Of a DNA stretch of 41,163 nucleotides, positions 1-7,909 are shown in pieces. The translations under genes and the position numbers were made by a program. The notes below the pieces were generated by a model. The model was given only the letters and a program-made list of their open reading frames with translations. It did no database searches and was not told the DNA's origin. Source of the DNA: JBBCJM01 sp037190175 (GTDB lineage: Bacteria; Pseudomonadota; Alphaproteobacteria; Rhodobacterales; Rhodobacteraceae); contig JBBCJM010000088.1 of the NCBI GenBank assembly GCA_037190175.1, forward strand, positions 1 through 41,163. The letters run 5' to 3'. Each line of letters opens with the position of its first letter. The stretch's first letter is position 1.

Positions 1-1
1 C

Positions 2-310
2 AAGCGCCGGGGCGAGCACCCCGAGGGCGGGGAAATCCAGGTGATGCCGGGGCGTTACGGGCCATATGTGAAGTGGGGCAAGGTGAACGCCACCCTGCCC
101 AAGGGCGCCGACCCCGCGGCGGTCACGCTGGAAGAGGCGCTGGCGCTGGTGGCCGAGAAGGCGGCGAAGGGGGGCAAAAAGGGTGCGAAACGAACGGGGG
201 CGCACGGCCCCGCGAAAGCCAAGCCCACCGCCAGCAGGCCAAAGGCGAAACCTGCCGCGGTCAAAGCGAAACCCGCCAAGGCCAAGGCGGCCAAGGGCAC
301 GGCGGACTGA
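2..310 (+). CDS. topA: DNA topoisomerase I, C-terminal end (partial)
   Basis: The window opens inside this gene. The frame from base 2 reads a topoisomerase I C-terminal repeat: a segment with PGRYGPYVKWG, then TLPKGADPAAVTLEEALALV, typical of the final repeats of alphaproteobacterial TopA. It ends in a strongly basic Lys/Ala/Pro tail (AKAKP-type repeats, about 45 residues), common in high-GC homologues and probably binding DNA. TopA relaxes negative supercoils in the cytoplasm. The catalytic N-terminal part is outside the window, so only the tail can be judged. The identification rests on the repeat motif and tail composition; confidence is good but not complete. Confidence 0.85.
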   Translation, partial: KRRGEHPEGGEIQVMPGRYGPYVKWGKVNATLPKGADPAAVTLEEALALVAEKAAKGGKKGAKRTGAHGPAKAKPTASRPKAKPAAVKAKPAKAKAAKGTAD

Positions 311-348
311 GATCACCCTGCGGGCAGGCAGCGGGAAGGACAAGGCCC

Positions 349-957
349 ATGGCATCACCGAAGATTTTCAACCTGTCCTTCAACAAATGCGGAACCTCGA
401 CGCTGCACGGCTTTTTTGCCGAGAACGGCCTGAACTCGCGCCACCACGGCAGCAACAACCCGCGCAAAAACCTTGCGTTGAACATGTATCGCAACTTCAT
501 GCTGCGGCGCGACCCGCTGACCAACATCGGCGAGTTCGACGCCTATTCCGACCTGTCCTATGCGTCGGATGCCTGCCTGTTCGAGGCTGGCCTGCTCTAT
601 CCTTCCCTGCATGAACACTATCCAGAAGCCTATTTCATCTTCGTCTGCCGCCCGATAGCCGACTGGGTCGATTCCCGCCGGCGGCACGGCAACGGCGACT
701 ATCTGCGGCGTTCGCGCGAGTTCTATCAGATCGGCAGCGACGACGAGATGTTCGCCCTGTGGCAGGATCAGTATCGCGCCGCCCTGCGCGAGATGACCGC
801 TTATTTCGCCGCCGACACGACGCGCCGATTCCTGGTGTTCGATCTCTACGACGGCAGGCCGGAGGAGATTTGTCGCTTCCTCGCTGCCGACTTCACGCTC
901 GATCCGGCGAAATGGAGGGCGCGCAACGTCTCGTCCCGGGGCAGGTCTGCGTCCTGA
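349..957 (+). CDS. Sulfotransferase-like protein
   Basis: A 202-residue protein. Near the N-terminus FNKCGTSTLHGFF resembles the 5'-phosphosulfate-binding loop of PAPS-dependent sulfotransferases (K-x-G-T-[ST]). Later, YFIFVCRPIADWVDSR matches the second, 3'-phosphate-binding segment (FI.v.R...dW..S). The protein is short for the family, but such compact sulfotransferase-like proteins are common in Rhodobacteraceae. The ATG at 349 is chosen because GGGAAGGA lies just upstream and the P-loop follows directly; the frame is open further upstream, but that part overlaps topA. The stop is 15 bp from the convergent choV stop. The acceptor substrate cannot be predicted. Confidence 0.7.
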   Translation: MASPKIFNLSFNKCGTSTLHGFFAENGLNSRHHGSNNPRKNLALNMYRNFMLRRDPLTNIGEFDAYSDLSYASDACLFEAGLLYPSLHEHYPEAYFIFVCRPIADWVDSRRRHGNGDYLRRSREFYQIGSDDEMFALWQDQYRAALREMTAYFAADTTRRFLVFDLYDGRPEEICRFLAADFTLDPAKWRARNVSSRGRSAS

Positions 958-972
958 GCCGCGCCCCCGGGC

Positions 973-2016
973 TTAGCCCGCCCCGCCACCCTCCCGCGGA
1001 TTGATCAGCCGGGCCATCAGCCGGCCCACCCGCACCACGCCCAGCCGCGCGCCGCCTTCGGCCACGGCCACTTCTTCCACCCCGCCTTGCAGCGCCGCCA
1101 TCACCTCCTTCACCGGCGCGCCGGGCGGGACGGCGACGGGCGAGGCGGTGGTGCCCGGCTCCATCACATCCCCCGCGGTCAGTACCGACAAAGGGTTCAT
1201 GTGGGCCACGAAATCGGCCACATAGTCGCTGACCGGATTGGCGATGATCTCGCGCGCGGTGCCGCATTGCACGATGCGCCCGCCCTCCATCAGCGCGATG
1301 CGGTTGCCGATCTTGAACGCCTCGTCCAGGTCGTGGCTGACGAAGACGATGGTGCGCTTGAGCCTCGCCTGAAGGTCCAGCAACTCGTCCTGCAGCTTCG
1401 AGCGGATCAGCGGGTCGAGCGCGGAAAACGGCTCGTCCATCAAGAGGATCGGCGCCTGCGTCACGAAGGCGCGCGCCAGCCCCACCCGCTGCTGCATCCC
1501 GCCCGAGAGGTCGCCCACCCGCCGCTCGGCCCATTGCGAGAGGTTCACCAGCGCCAGCTGCTCGTCCACCGGGGCGCGGCGGGCCTCGGGCGGCAGGCCG
1601 GCCAGTTCCAGCCCCAGCCCGACGTTCTCGCGCACCGTGCGCCAGGGCAGCAGGCCGAACTGCTGGAACACCATGGCGACGCGGGTCAGCCGCAGGCGGC
1701 GCAGGGTCTCGGGGTCGGCGCGGGTGACGCTGATCATCTGCTCGCCGTCCAGCACCCGCACCTCGCCGCGGACCACCGGGTTCAAGGCGTTGACCCCGCG
1801 CAGCAGGGTGGACTTGCCGGAGCCGGAGAGGCCCATCAGCACCAGGATCTCGCCCTCGGCGACCGAGAGCGTGCAGTCGTGCACGCCCAGCACCTGGCCC
1901 GTGGCAGCCTGCACCTCGGCGCGGCTTTTCCCCTGGTCCATCAGCGGCAGCGCGCGTTCGGGGTGGTCGCCGAAGACGATGGAGACGCGGTCGAATTCCA
2001 CGGCGGTGCGGGTCAT
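973..2016 (-). CDS. choV: Choline/glycine betaine ABC transporter ATP-binding protein
   Basis: A 347-residue ABC ATPase of the ProV/OpuAA/ChoV type that energises quaternary amine uptake at the inner membrane. Visible motifs are Walker A GLSGSGKST, signature LSGGMQQR, Walker B ILLMDEP and H-loop VFVSHD. A C-terminal CBS-like segment (about residues 280-345) is typical of this subfamily and can sense ionic strength. The N-terminal region (about residues 1-40) with a GKSRAEV helix is also ProV-like. Its start codon overlaps the choW stop by 4 bp, so translation is likely coupled. Last gene of the choXWV operon; its place opposite betIBA points to choline. Confidence 0.93.
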   Translation of the reverse strand: MTRTAVEFDRVSIVFGDHPERALPLMDQGKSRAEVQAATGQVLGVHDCTLSVAEGEILVLMGLSGSGKSTLLRGVNALNPVVRGEVRVLDGEQMISVTRADPETLRRLRLTRVAMVFQQFGLLPWRTVRENVGLGLELAGLPPEARRAPVDEQLALVNLSQWAERRVGDLSGGMQQRVGLARAFVTQAPILLMDEPFSALDPLIRSKLQDELLDLQARLKRTIVFVSHDLDEAFKIGNRIALMEGGRIVQCGTAREIIANPVSDYVADFVAHMNPLSVLTAGDVMEPGTTASPVAVPPGAPVKEVMAALQGGVEEVAVAEGGARLGVVRVGRLMARLINPREGGGAG

Positions 2017-2846
2017 TTGCGCCTCACCCGCAGCATCCGGTCCAGCATCACCGCCACCACCACGATGACGAAGCCGGATTCGAAGCCCAGCGCCGTGTTG
2101 CCCTGGCCCAGCGCCCGCACCACCGGGATGCCCAGCCCGTTCGCCCCCACCATGGCCGCGATCACCACCATGGAGAGCGACAGCATGATGGTCTGGTTCA
2201 GCCCGACCATGATCTGCGGCAGCGCCCAGGGCAGTTCCACCTTCCACAGCCGCTGCCGGGGGGTGGCGCCGAAGGCGGTGGCGGCCTCCAGGAGCGCCTG
2301 CGGCGTGGTGGAGATGCCGAGATAGGTGAGCCGGATCGGCGCCGGCAGCACGAAGATCACCGTGGCGATCAGCCCGGGCACCATGCCGAGGCCGAAGAAC
2401 ACCACCGCAGGGATCAGGTAGACGAAGGTCGGCAGCGTCTGCATCAGGTCGAGCACGGGCGAGAGCGCGGCATAGAGCCGGGGCCGGTGCGCCGCGGCGA
2501 TGCCGATGGGCACCCCCACCGCCATGCAGAACAGGCAGGAATAGAACAGCAGCACCAGGCTTTCGGTCGTGGCCTTCCAGTAGTTCTGGTTCAGGATGAA
2601 CAGGAAGCCGAGCAGCACCAAGAGGCAGATCCGCCAGGACCGCTGCAACCACCAGGTCAGCGCCACGAAGCCCAGCACCACCACGATGGGCGGCGGCGCC
2701 TGCAACAGGCCCAGCGTGCCGCCGATCAGCCAGCCCAGCGCCTCGCTGATCGTGTCGAACACCCCGCCGAGGTGGAGTTTCAGCCAGTCCACCACCGTCC
2801 GGGCGGTGGGGCCCACGGGGATCTTGGGGATGTCGAGCCAGTCCAT
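2013..2846 (-). CDS. choW: Choline ABC transporter permease
   Basis: A 277-residue inner-membrane permease of the ProW/ChoW family. Several hydrophobic helices are evident (for example ICLLVLLGFLFIL, VIFVLPAPI and VIVVVAVML). The cytoplasmic coupling loop, EAATAFGATPRQRLWKVELP, matches the EAA motif that contacts the ATPase. The N-terminus MDWLDIPKIPVG is typical of family starts and fixes the ATG at 2846. It overlaps choV by ATGA and lies 50 bp after choX. With ChoX and ChoV it forms a high-affinity importer feeding choline to BetA. Confidence 0.93.
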   Translation of the reverse strand: MDWLDIPKIPVGPTARTVVDWLKLHLGGVFDTISEALGWLIGGTLGLLQAPPPIVVVLGFVALTWWLQRSWRICLLVLLGFLFILNQNYWKATTESLVLLFYSCLFCMAVGVPIGIAAAHRPRLYAALSPVLDLMQTLPTFVYLIPAVVFFGLGMVPGLIATVIFVLPAPIRLTYLGISTTPQALLEAATAFGATPRQRLWKVELPWALPQIMVGLNQTIMLSLSMVVIAAMVGANGLGIPVVRALGQGNTALGFESGFVIVVVAVMLDRMLRVRRK

Positions 2847-2896
2847 GCGGTCCCGTCGCGGGGGCAGGGCGCACGCGGCCCCCGCCCCCTGCGCCT

Positions 2897-3826
2897 TCAG
2901 TTCAGCGCGGCTTCGACCGCGGCGACGGCATCGCCGCCGTCCTTCGTGGTCACGCCGTCCAGCCAGCCCTTCCAGACATCGGGGTTGGCGGCCAGCCAGG
3001 CCTTCGCGGCATCGGCCGGGTCGGCGCCGTCGTTCAGGATCGCGCCCATGATCTCGTTCTCCATCTCCAGCGAGAATTCCAGGTTTTCCAGGAACCTGCC
3101 GGTGTTCGGGCATTCGGCGGCATAGCCCTTGCGGGTATTGGTGTTCACGATGGCGCCGCCGAAGTCGGGCCCGAACACCTCGTCGCCGCCGGCGAGATAG
3201 GTGATCTCGAAATTGGCGTTCATGGGATGCGGCTCCCAGGCCAGGAAGACGATGGGCCGGCCGGCCGCGGTGTTGCGCTCCACCTGCGCCAGCATCCCCT
3301 GTTCCGAGCTTTCCACGATCTCGAAGCTGCCCAGCCCGAACTGGTCGCCCTCGATCATGTCGAGGATCAGCCGGTTGCCGTCGTTGCCCGCCTCGATCCC
3401 GTAGATCTTCCCGTCCAGCGGGCCGTGCTGCGCGGCGATGTCGGCGAAGTCGCCGATCCCCAGCGCCGCGCCCGGGGCGTTGGTGGCCAGCGTGTACTTG
3501 GCGCCGGTGAGGTTGGTGCGCACGGTGTCCACGGTGCCGGCCTCGCGATAGGGGGCGATGTCGGCCTCCATCGTCGGCATCCAGTTGCCCAGGAACACGT
3601 CGATGTCGCCACCCGCCAGCCCGGCATAGGTCACCGGCACCGACAGGACCTTGGTCTCGGTCTGGTAGCCCAGCGCCTCCAGCACCAGGGTGGCGGCGGC
3701 GGTGGTCGAGGTGATGTCGGTCCAGCCCACATCGCTGAAGATCACCCGGTCGCAGCTTTGCGCGAAGGCGGGCGCGGCCAGGGCGGCGGCCGCGCCGGCG
3801 GCCAGCAGGGTGGAACGTAGGGTCAT
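2897..3826 (-). CDS. choX: Choline-binding periplasmic protein
   Basis: A 309-residue periplasmic solute-binding protein with a clear Sec signal peptide (hydrophobic Ala-rich stretch ending APAFA before QSCDR). Aromatic residues that form the cation-binding box in ChoX/ProX proteins appear in the expected contexts: a Trp in SDVGWTD, a Trp in FLGNWMP, a Tyr in AKYTLATN and a Trp in LAWEPHP. The ATG at 3826 is favoured over an in-frame start 12 codons upstream because it has a GGAG upstream and begins a normal signal peptide. First gene of choXWV, divergent from betI; the operator between them implies control by BetI/choline. Confidence 0.93.
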   Translation of the reverse strand: MTLRSTLLAAGAAAALAAPAFAQSCDRVIFSDVGWTDITSTTAAATLVLEALGYQTETKVLSVPVTYAGLAGGDIDVFLGNWMPTMEADIAPYREAGTVDTVRTNLTGAKYTLATNAPGAALGIGDFADIAAQHGPLDGKIYGIEAGNDGNRLILDMIEGDQFGLGSFEIVESSEQGMLAQVERNTAAGRPIVFLAWEPHPMNANFEITYLAGGDEVFGPDFGGAIVNTNTRKGYAAECPNTGRFLENLEFSLEMENEIMGAILNDGADPADAAKAWLAANPDVWKGWLDGVTTKDGGDAVAAVEAALN

Positions 3827-3846
3827 GGGAGGCTCCCCGTTTTTTG

Positions 3847-3866
3847 TTGATTGACGAGTCAATTAA
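3847..3866. promoter_or_regulatory. BetI-type operator (inverted repeat)
   Basis: TTGATTGACGAGTCAATTAA is an inverted repeat with two central bases and a single mismatched pair. It lies in the choX-betI intergenic region, 20 bp upstream of the choX start and 50 bp upstream of the betI start. It closely resembles known BetI operators (TTGATTGnnCNNTCAAT-type), so BetI probably represses both divergent operons from here and choline relieves repression. The assignment comes from pattern and position. Confidence 0.8.
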
Positions 3867-3916
3867 CGTCACGCTACCCCGGCTTGCCAAGCGATTTTTC
3901 CAGGGAACCGCCGCAG

Positions 3917-4498
3917 ATGCCGAAGCTCGGGATGGAGCCTATCCGAAAGGCCGCCCTCGTCAAAGCCACGATCGTGGAGATCGGGCGGGCGGGGTCCTTG
4001 GACGTGACCGTGGGGCAGATCGCCCGGCGCGCCGGCATGTCCTCGGCGCTGGCGCACCATTATTTCGGCGGCAAGGAGGCGCTGTTCCTGGCCGCGATGC
4101 GGCAGATCCTGGCAATCTACGGGGCCGAGGTGCGGGGTGCCCTGGCGGTGGCGCATGGGCCGGCGGGGCGGCTGGATGCGATCATCGCCGCCTCCTTCAG
4201 CCCGGCGAACTTCCGGCGCGAGGTGGTGGGGGCCTGGCTGAACTTCTACGTCCTGGCGCAGAGCCAGCCCTCGGCGCGGCGGCTCTTGGCCGTCTACCAG
4301 CGCCGGCTGCGCTCGAACCTCCTGCACGCGCTGCGCCCGCTGGCCGGGGCGCGGGCGGGGGCCTTGGCCGAGGGGCTGGGGGCGCTGATCGACGGGGTGT
4401 ACCTGCGCGAGGCGCTGCGGCCCGGGGCGCCGGATGCCGCCGCCGCGGTGGCGACCGTGCGGGCCCATGTGGCCGCAGAACTGGGGGGCGGGGGATGA
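3917..4498 (+). CDS. betI: Choline-responsive TetR-family repressor
   Basis: A 193-residue TetR-type repressor. The N-terminus MPKLGMEPIRKAALVKAT is almost diagnostic for BetI. The HTH follows at about residues 25-55 (VGQIARRAGMSSALAHHYFGG), then a ligand-binding helical domain. The start at 3917 is set by the conserved MPK.GMEPIR beginning; upstream TTG codons in frame overlap the operator and are unlikely. The stop overlaps the betB start (ATGA). It represses betIBA, and probably choXWV, when choline is absent. Confidence 0.93.
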   Translation: MPKLGMEPIRKAALVKATIVEIGRAGSLDVTVGQIARRAGMSSALAHHYFGGKEALFLAAMRQILAIYGAEVRGALAVAHGPAGRLDAIIAASFSPANFRREVVGAWLNFYVLAQSQPSARRLLAVYQRRLRSNLLHALRPLAGARAGALAEGLGALIDGVYLREALRPGAPDAAAAVATVRAHVAAELGGGG

Positions 4499-5937
4499 TC
4501 GCCCAACCGCAAGCCTCGCATTTCGTGAACGGCGATTGGCGGGAGGACAGCGCGGGCGAGCCCTTCGACTCGCTCTTCCCCTATACGGGCGAGGCCATCG
4601 CCCGGCTGCACCAGGCCACCCCCGCGGTGATCGAGGCCGCGCTGGCCGCCGCCCGCGCCGCGCAGCCCGCCTGGGCGGCGTTGAGGCCGGTGGAGCGGGG
4701 CCGCATCCTGGCCCGCGCCGCGGCGCTGATCCGCGAACGGGCCGAGGATCTGGCGCAGCTGGAAACGCTCGACACCGGCAAGCCCATCGCCGAGACGCGG
4801 GTGGCCGACTGGCCCTCGGGCGCCGATGCGCTGGAGTATTTCGCGGGGCTCGCCCCCACCCTGACCGGCGAGACCATCCCGCTGGGCGGGGATTTCGCCT
4901 ATACGATCCGCGAGGCCCTTGGGGTCTGCGTCGGCATCGGCGCCTGGAACTATCCCAGCCAGATCGCCTGCTGGAAGGCCGCCCCGGCGCTCGCCTGCGG
5001 CAATGCGATGATCTTCAAGCCCTCGGAACTCACCCCGCTCGGCGCGCTGCGGCTGGCGGAGATTCTCGCCGAGGCCGGGCTGCCCCCGGGCGTCTTCCAG
5101 GTGGTGCAGGGCAGGGGCGCGGTGGGCGCGGCGCTGGTCTCCGACCCGCGTGTGGCCAAGGTCTCGCTGACCGGATCGGTCCCCACCGGGCGCAGGGTCT
5201 ATGAACTCGCCGCGTCCGGGATGAAATCCGCCACGATGGAACTGGGCGGCAAGTCGCCGCTGATCGTCTTCCCCGATGCCGATCTGGACGGCGCGGTGGG
5301 GGCGGCGATGCTGGGCAACTTCTACTCCGCCGGGCAGGTCTGCTCCAACGCCACGCGGGTGTTCCTGCACCGGGAGATCCGGGAGGACTTCCTGGCCCGC
5401 CTGACCGCCCGCACGCGAGGCATCCGCCTGGGCGACCCGAGGGAGGAGGCCACGCAGATGGGCCCGCTGGTCAGCGCCGCGCAGCAGCAGAAGGTCATGG
5501 GCCATATCGACCGCGCCCGGGCCGAGGGCGCGCGGCTGGTCACCGGCGGCGGCTCGCCCGGCGGCTGGTTCGTGGAGCCCACGGTGCTGGAGGCGACCGA
5601 CGCGATGGAGATCGCCCGGGAAGAGGTGTTCGGCCCGGTCATGGCGGTGTTGGGCTTCGCGGATGAGGAAGAGGCCGTAACCCGCGCCAACGCCACGGAT
5701 TTCGGGCTGGCGGCGGGCGTGTTCACCCGCGACCTCGCCCGCGCGCACCGGGTGATCGCGCGGCTCAACGCCGGCACCTGCTGGATCAACAGCTACAACC
5801 TGACCCCGGTCGAGATGCCCTTCGGCGGCACCGGCGCCAGCGGGATCGGCCGCGAGAACGGCCGCGCGGCGGTCGAGCACTACACCCGCATCAAGGCCGT
5901 GCATGTCGGCATGGTGCCGGTCGAGGCGCCGTATTGA
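4495..5937 (+). CDS. betB: Betaine aldehyde dehydrogenase
   Basis: A 480-residue NAD(P)+-dependent aldehyde dehydrogenase of normal family length. The catalytic Cys is residue 283 in SAGQVCSN, and the general-base Glu is residue 249 in ELGGKSP. The nucleotide-binding region contains GAWNYPSQ and KPSELTP. The C-terminal TPVEMPFGGTGASGIGREN is typical of BetB. It oxidises betaine aldehyde to glycine betaine in the cytoplasm. Translation is coupled to betI by ATGA overlap and to betA by a 1-bp gap, so this is a betIBA operon. No betC (choline sulfatase) is present. Confidence 0.95.
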   Translation: MIAQPQASHFVNGDWREDSAGEPFDSLFPYTGEAIARLHQATPAVIEAALAAARAAQPAWAALRPVERGRILARAAALIRERAEDLAQLETLDTGKPIAETRVADWPSGADALEYFAGLAPTLTGETIPLGGDFAYTIREALGVCVGIGAWNYPSQIACWKAAPALACGNAMIFKPSELTPLGALRLAEILAEAGLPPGVFQVVQGRGAVGAALVSDPRVAKVSLTGSVPTGRRVYELAASGMKSATMELGGKSPLIVFPDADLDGAVGAAMLGNFYSAGQVCSNATRVFLHREIREDFLARLTARTRGIRLGDPREEATQMGPLVSAAQQQKVMGHIDRARAEGARLVTGGGSPGGWFVEPTVLEATDAMEIAREEVFGPVMAVLGFADEEEAVTRANATDFGLAAGVFTRDLARAHRVIARLNAGTCWINSYNLTPVEMPFGGTGASGIGRENGRAAVEHYTRIKAVHVGMVPVEAPY

Positions 5938-5938
5938 G

Positions 5939-7597
5939 ATGGACGCGGACTACGTCATCGTCGGCGCAGGGTCGGCGGGCTGCGCGCTGGCCTACCGGCT
6001 GGCCGAGGCCGGCAGCACCGTCACGCTGATCGAATACGGCGGCAGCGACTGGGGGCCGTTCATCCAGATGCCGGCGGCGCTGTCCTACCCGATGAACATG
6101 GGGCTCTACGACTGGGGGCTGCGCACGGAACCCGAGCCGCATCTGGGCGGCCGGGTGCTGGCCACGCCCCGCGGCAAGGTGCTGGGCGGCTCCTCCAGCA
6201 TCAACGGCATGGTCTATGTGCGCGGCCATGCAAGGGATTTCGACCATTGGGAGGAGCAGGGGGCGACGGGCTGGTCCTTCGCCGACGTGCTGCCCTATTT
6301 CCGGCGGATGGAGCATTGGCACGGGGCCGAGGACGGCACCGATCCGGCCTGGCGGGGCGACTCGGGGCCGCTGCACGTCACCCGCGGCCCCCGGGCCAAC
6401 CCGCTGTTCGGCGCCTTCATCGAGGCCGGGCGGCAGGCGGGCTATCCGGTGACGCCCGACTACAACGGCCGCCAGCAGGAGGGCTTCGGCCCGATGGAGG
6501 CCACGATCTGGCGCGGGCGGCGCTGGTCGGCGGCCAACGCCTACCTGCGCCCCGCGCTGCGCACCGGCAGGGTGCGGCTGGTGCGCGGGCTGGCGCGGCG
6601 GGTGGTGATCGAGGGCGGCCGGGCGACCGGGGTGGAGGTCGCCCGCAACGGCGGAACCCAGGTGATCCCGGCGGGCCGCGAGGTGGTGCTGGCGGCCTCG
6701 GCGCTGAACACGCCGAAGCTCTTGATGCTGTCTGGCATCGGCCCCGCGCAGCACCTGCGCGAGCAGGGTGTGGCGGTGGTGGCCGACCGGCCGGGGGTGG
6801 GGGCGAACCTGCAGGACCATCTGGAGGTCTACCTGCAATTCGCCGCGCAACAGCCTGTCACGCTTTATAAATACTGGAATCTCTGGGGCAAGGCGCTGAT
6901 CGGGGCGCAGTGGCTCTTCACCGGCCGCGGCCTGGGCGCCTCGAACCAGTTCGAGGCCTGCGGCTTCATCCGCTCGGCCGCCGGGATCGACTATCCCGAC
7001 ATCCAGTTCCACTTCCTGCCCATCGCGGTGCGCTATGACGGCCGGGCGGCGGCGGAGGGGCACGGGTTCCAGGTGCATGTCGGGCCGATGCGGTCGAAGT
7101 CGCGCGGCTCGGTGCGGCTGCGCTCGGCCGACCCGGTGGCGGCGCCGGTGATCCGCTTCAACTACATGAGCCACCCCGACGACTGGACCGAGTTCCGCGC
7201 CTGCATCCGGCTGGCGCGCGAGATCTTCGCCCAGCCCGCGATGGCCGCGCATGTGAAGGCCGAGATCCAGCCGGGCGAGGCGGTGCAGGACAACGGCCGG
7301 CTGGACGCCTTCCTGCGCGAGCATGTGGAAAGCGCCTATCATCCCTGCGGCACCGCGCGGATGGGCCGGGCCGACGATCCCGCGGCGGTGGTCGACCCGC
7401 AGGCGCGGGTGATCGGGGTGGGCGGGCTGCGGGTGGCCGACAGTTCGGTCTTCCCGCGGGTGACCAACGGCAACCTCAACGCCCCCTCGATCCTGGTGGG
7501 CGAGAAGGTCGCCGACCACCTGCTGGGCCGCGCGCCCCTGCCGCGGGCGAATCTGGAGCCCTGGATCCATCCCAACTGGCAGGTGGCGCAGCGGTGA
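5939..7597 (+). CDS. betA: Choline dehydrogenase (GMC oxidoreductase)
   Basis: A 552-residue FAD-dependent GMC oxidoreductase. The N-terminal dinucleotide-binding motif is VIVGAGSAGCALAYRL. The GMC signature GGSSSINGMVYVRGHA follows. The C-terminal SAYHPCGTARMG carries the active-site His, and TNGNLNAPSILVGEK is the second conserved block. The enzyme oxidises choline to betaine aldehyde at the membrane, passing electrons to the respiratory chain. The ATG at 5939 is preferred to an upstream in-frame start because it directly precedes the FAD fold (MDADYVIVG) and lies next to the betB stop. Final gene of betIBA. Confidence 0.95.
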   Translation: MDADYVIVGAGSAGCALAYRLAEAGSTVTLIEYGGSDWGPFIQMPAALSYPMNMGLYDWGLRTEPEPHLGGRVLATPRGKVLGGSSSINGMVYVRGHARDFDHWEEQGATGWSFADVLPYFRRMEHWHGAEDGTDPAWRGDSGPLHVTRGPRANPLFGAFIEAGRQAGYPVTPDYNGRQQEGFGPMEATIWRGRRWSAANAYLRPALRTGRVRLVRGLARRVVIEGGRATGVEVARNGGTQVIPAGREVVLAASALNTPKLLMLSGIGPAQHLREQGVAVVADRPGVGANLQDHLEVYLQFAAQQPVTLYKYWNLWGKALIGAQWLFTGRGLGASNQFEACGFIRSAAGIDYPDIQFHFLPIAVRYDGRAAAEGHGFQVHVGPMRSKSRGSVRLRSADPVAAPVIRFNYMSHPDDWTEFRACIRLAREIFAQPAMAAHVKAEIQPGEAVQDNGRLDAFLREHVESAYHPCGTARMGRADDPAAVVDPQARVIGVGGLRVADSSVFPRVTNGNLNAPSILVGEKVADHLLGRAPLPRANLEPWIHPNWQVAQR

Positions 7598-7669
7598 ATT
7601 GATCGAGGTCAAGGCAGTCGCCATCGGCGGCGGGCGAGACAGGGTCGAGAAGACCGGAAGGAGCACACC

Positions 7670-7906
7670 ATGTCGAACACCCCGCACACCTTGCAGGACG
7701 AATTCCCCGGGGCGGGCGAGAAGATCACCGCGCTGAAGACCTCGGACGCGCATTTCGCCCGGCTGCTGGAGGCATATGACGAGGTGAACGATCTGGTCCA
7801 CCGGGCCGAGACCCGGGTCGATCTGGTCACCGAGGCCCGCGAGACCGAGCTGCGCAAGCAGCGCAGCCGGATAAAGGACCAGATCGCCCGGGCACTTGCG
7901 GGCTGA
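7670..7906 (+). CDS. DUF465 / YdcH-like small coiled protein
   Basis: A 78-residue, charged, helical protein of the DUF465 (YdcH) family. The pattern FARLLEAYDEVNDLVHRAE followed by LRKQRSRIKDQI is typical. A good ribosome binding site (AAGGAG) precedes the ATG. Function in the family is unknown. It converges on the pccR-like gene with only 3 bp between stop codons. Confidence 0.85.
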   Translation: MSNTPHTLQDEFPGAGEKITALKTSDAHFARLLEAYDEVNDLVHRAETRVDLVTEARETELRKQRSRIKDQIARALAG

Positions 7907-7909
7907 TCT

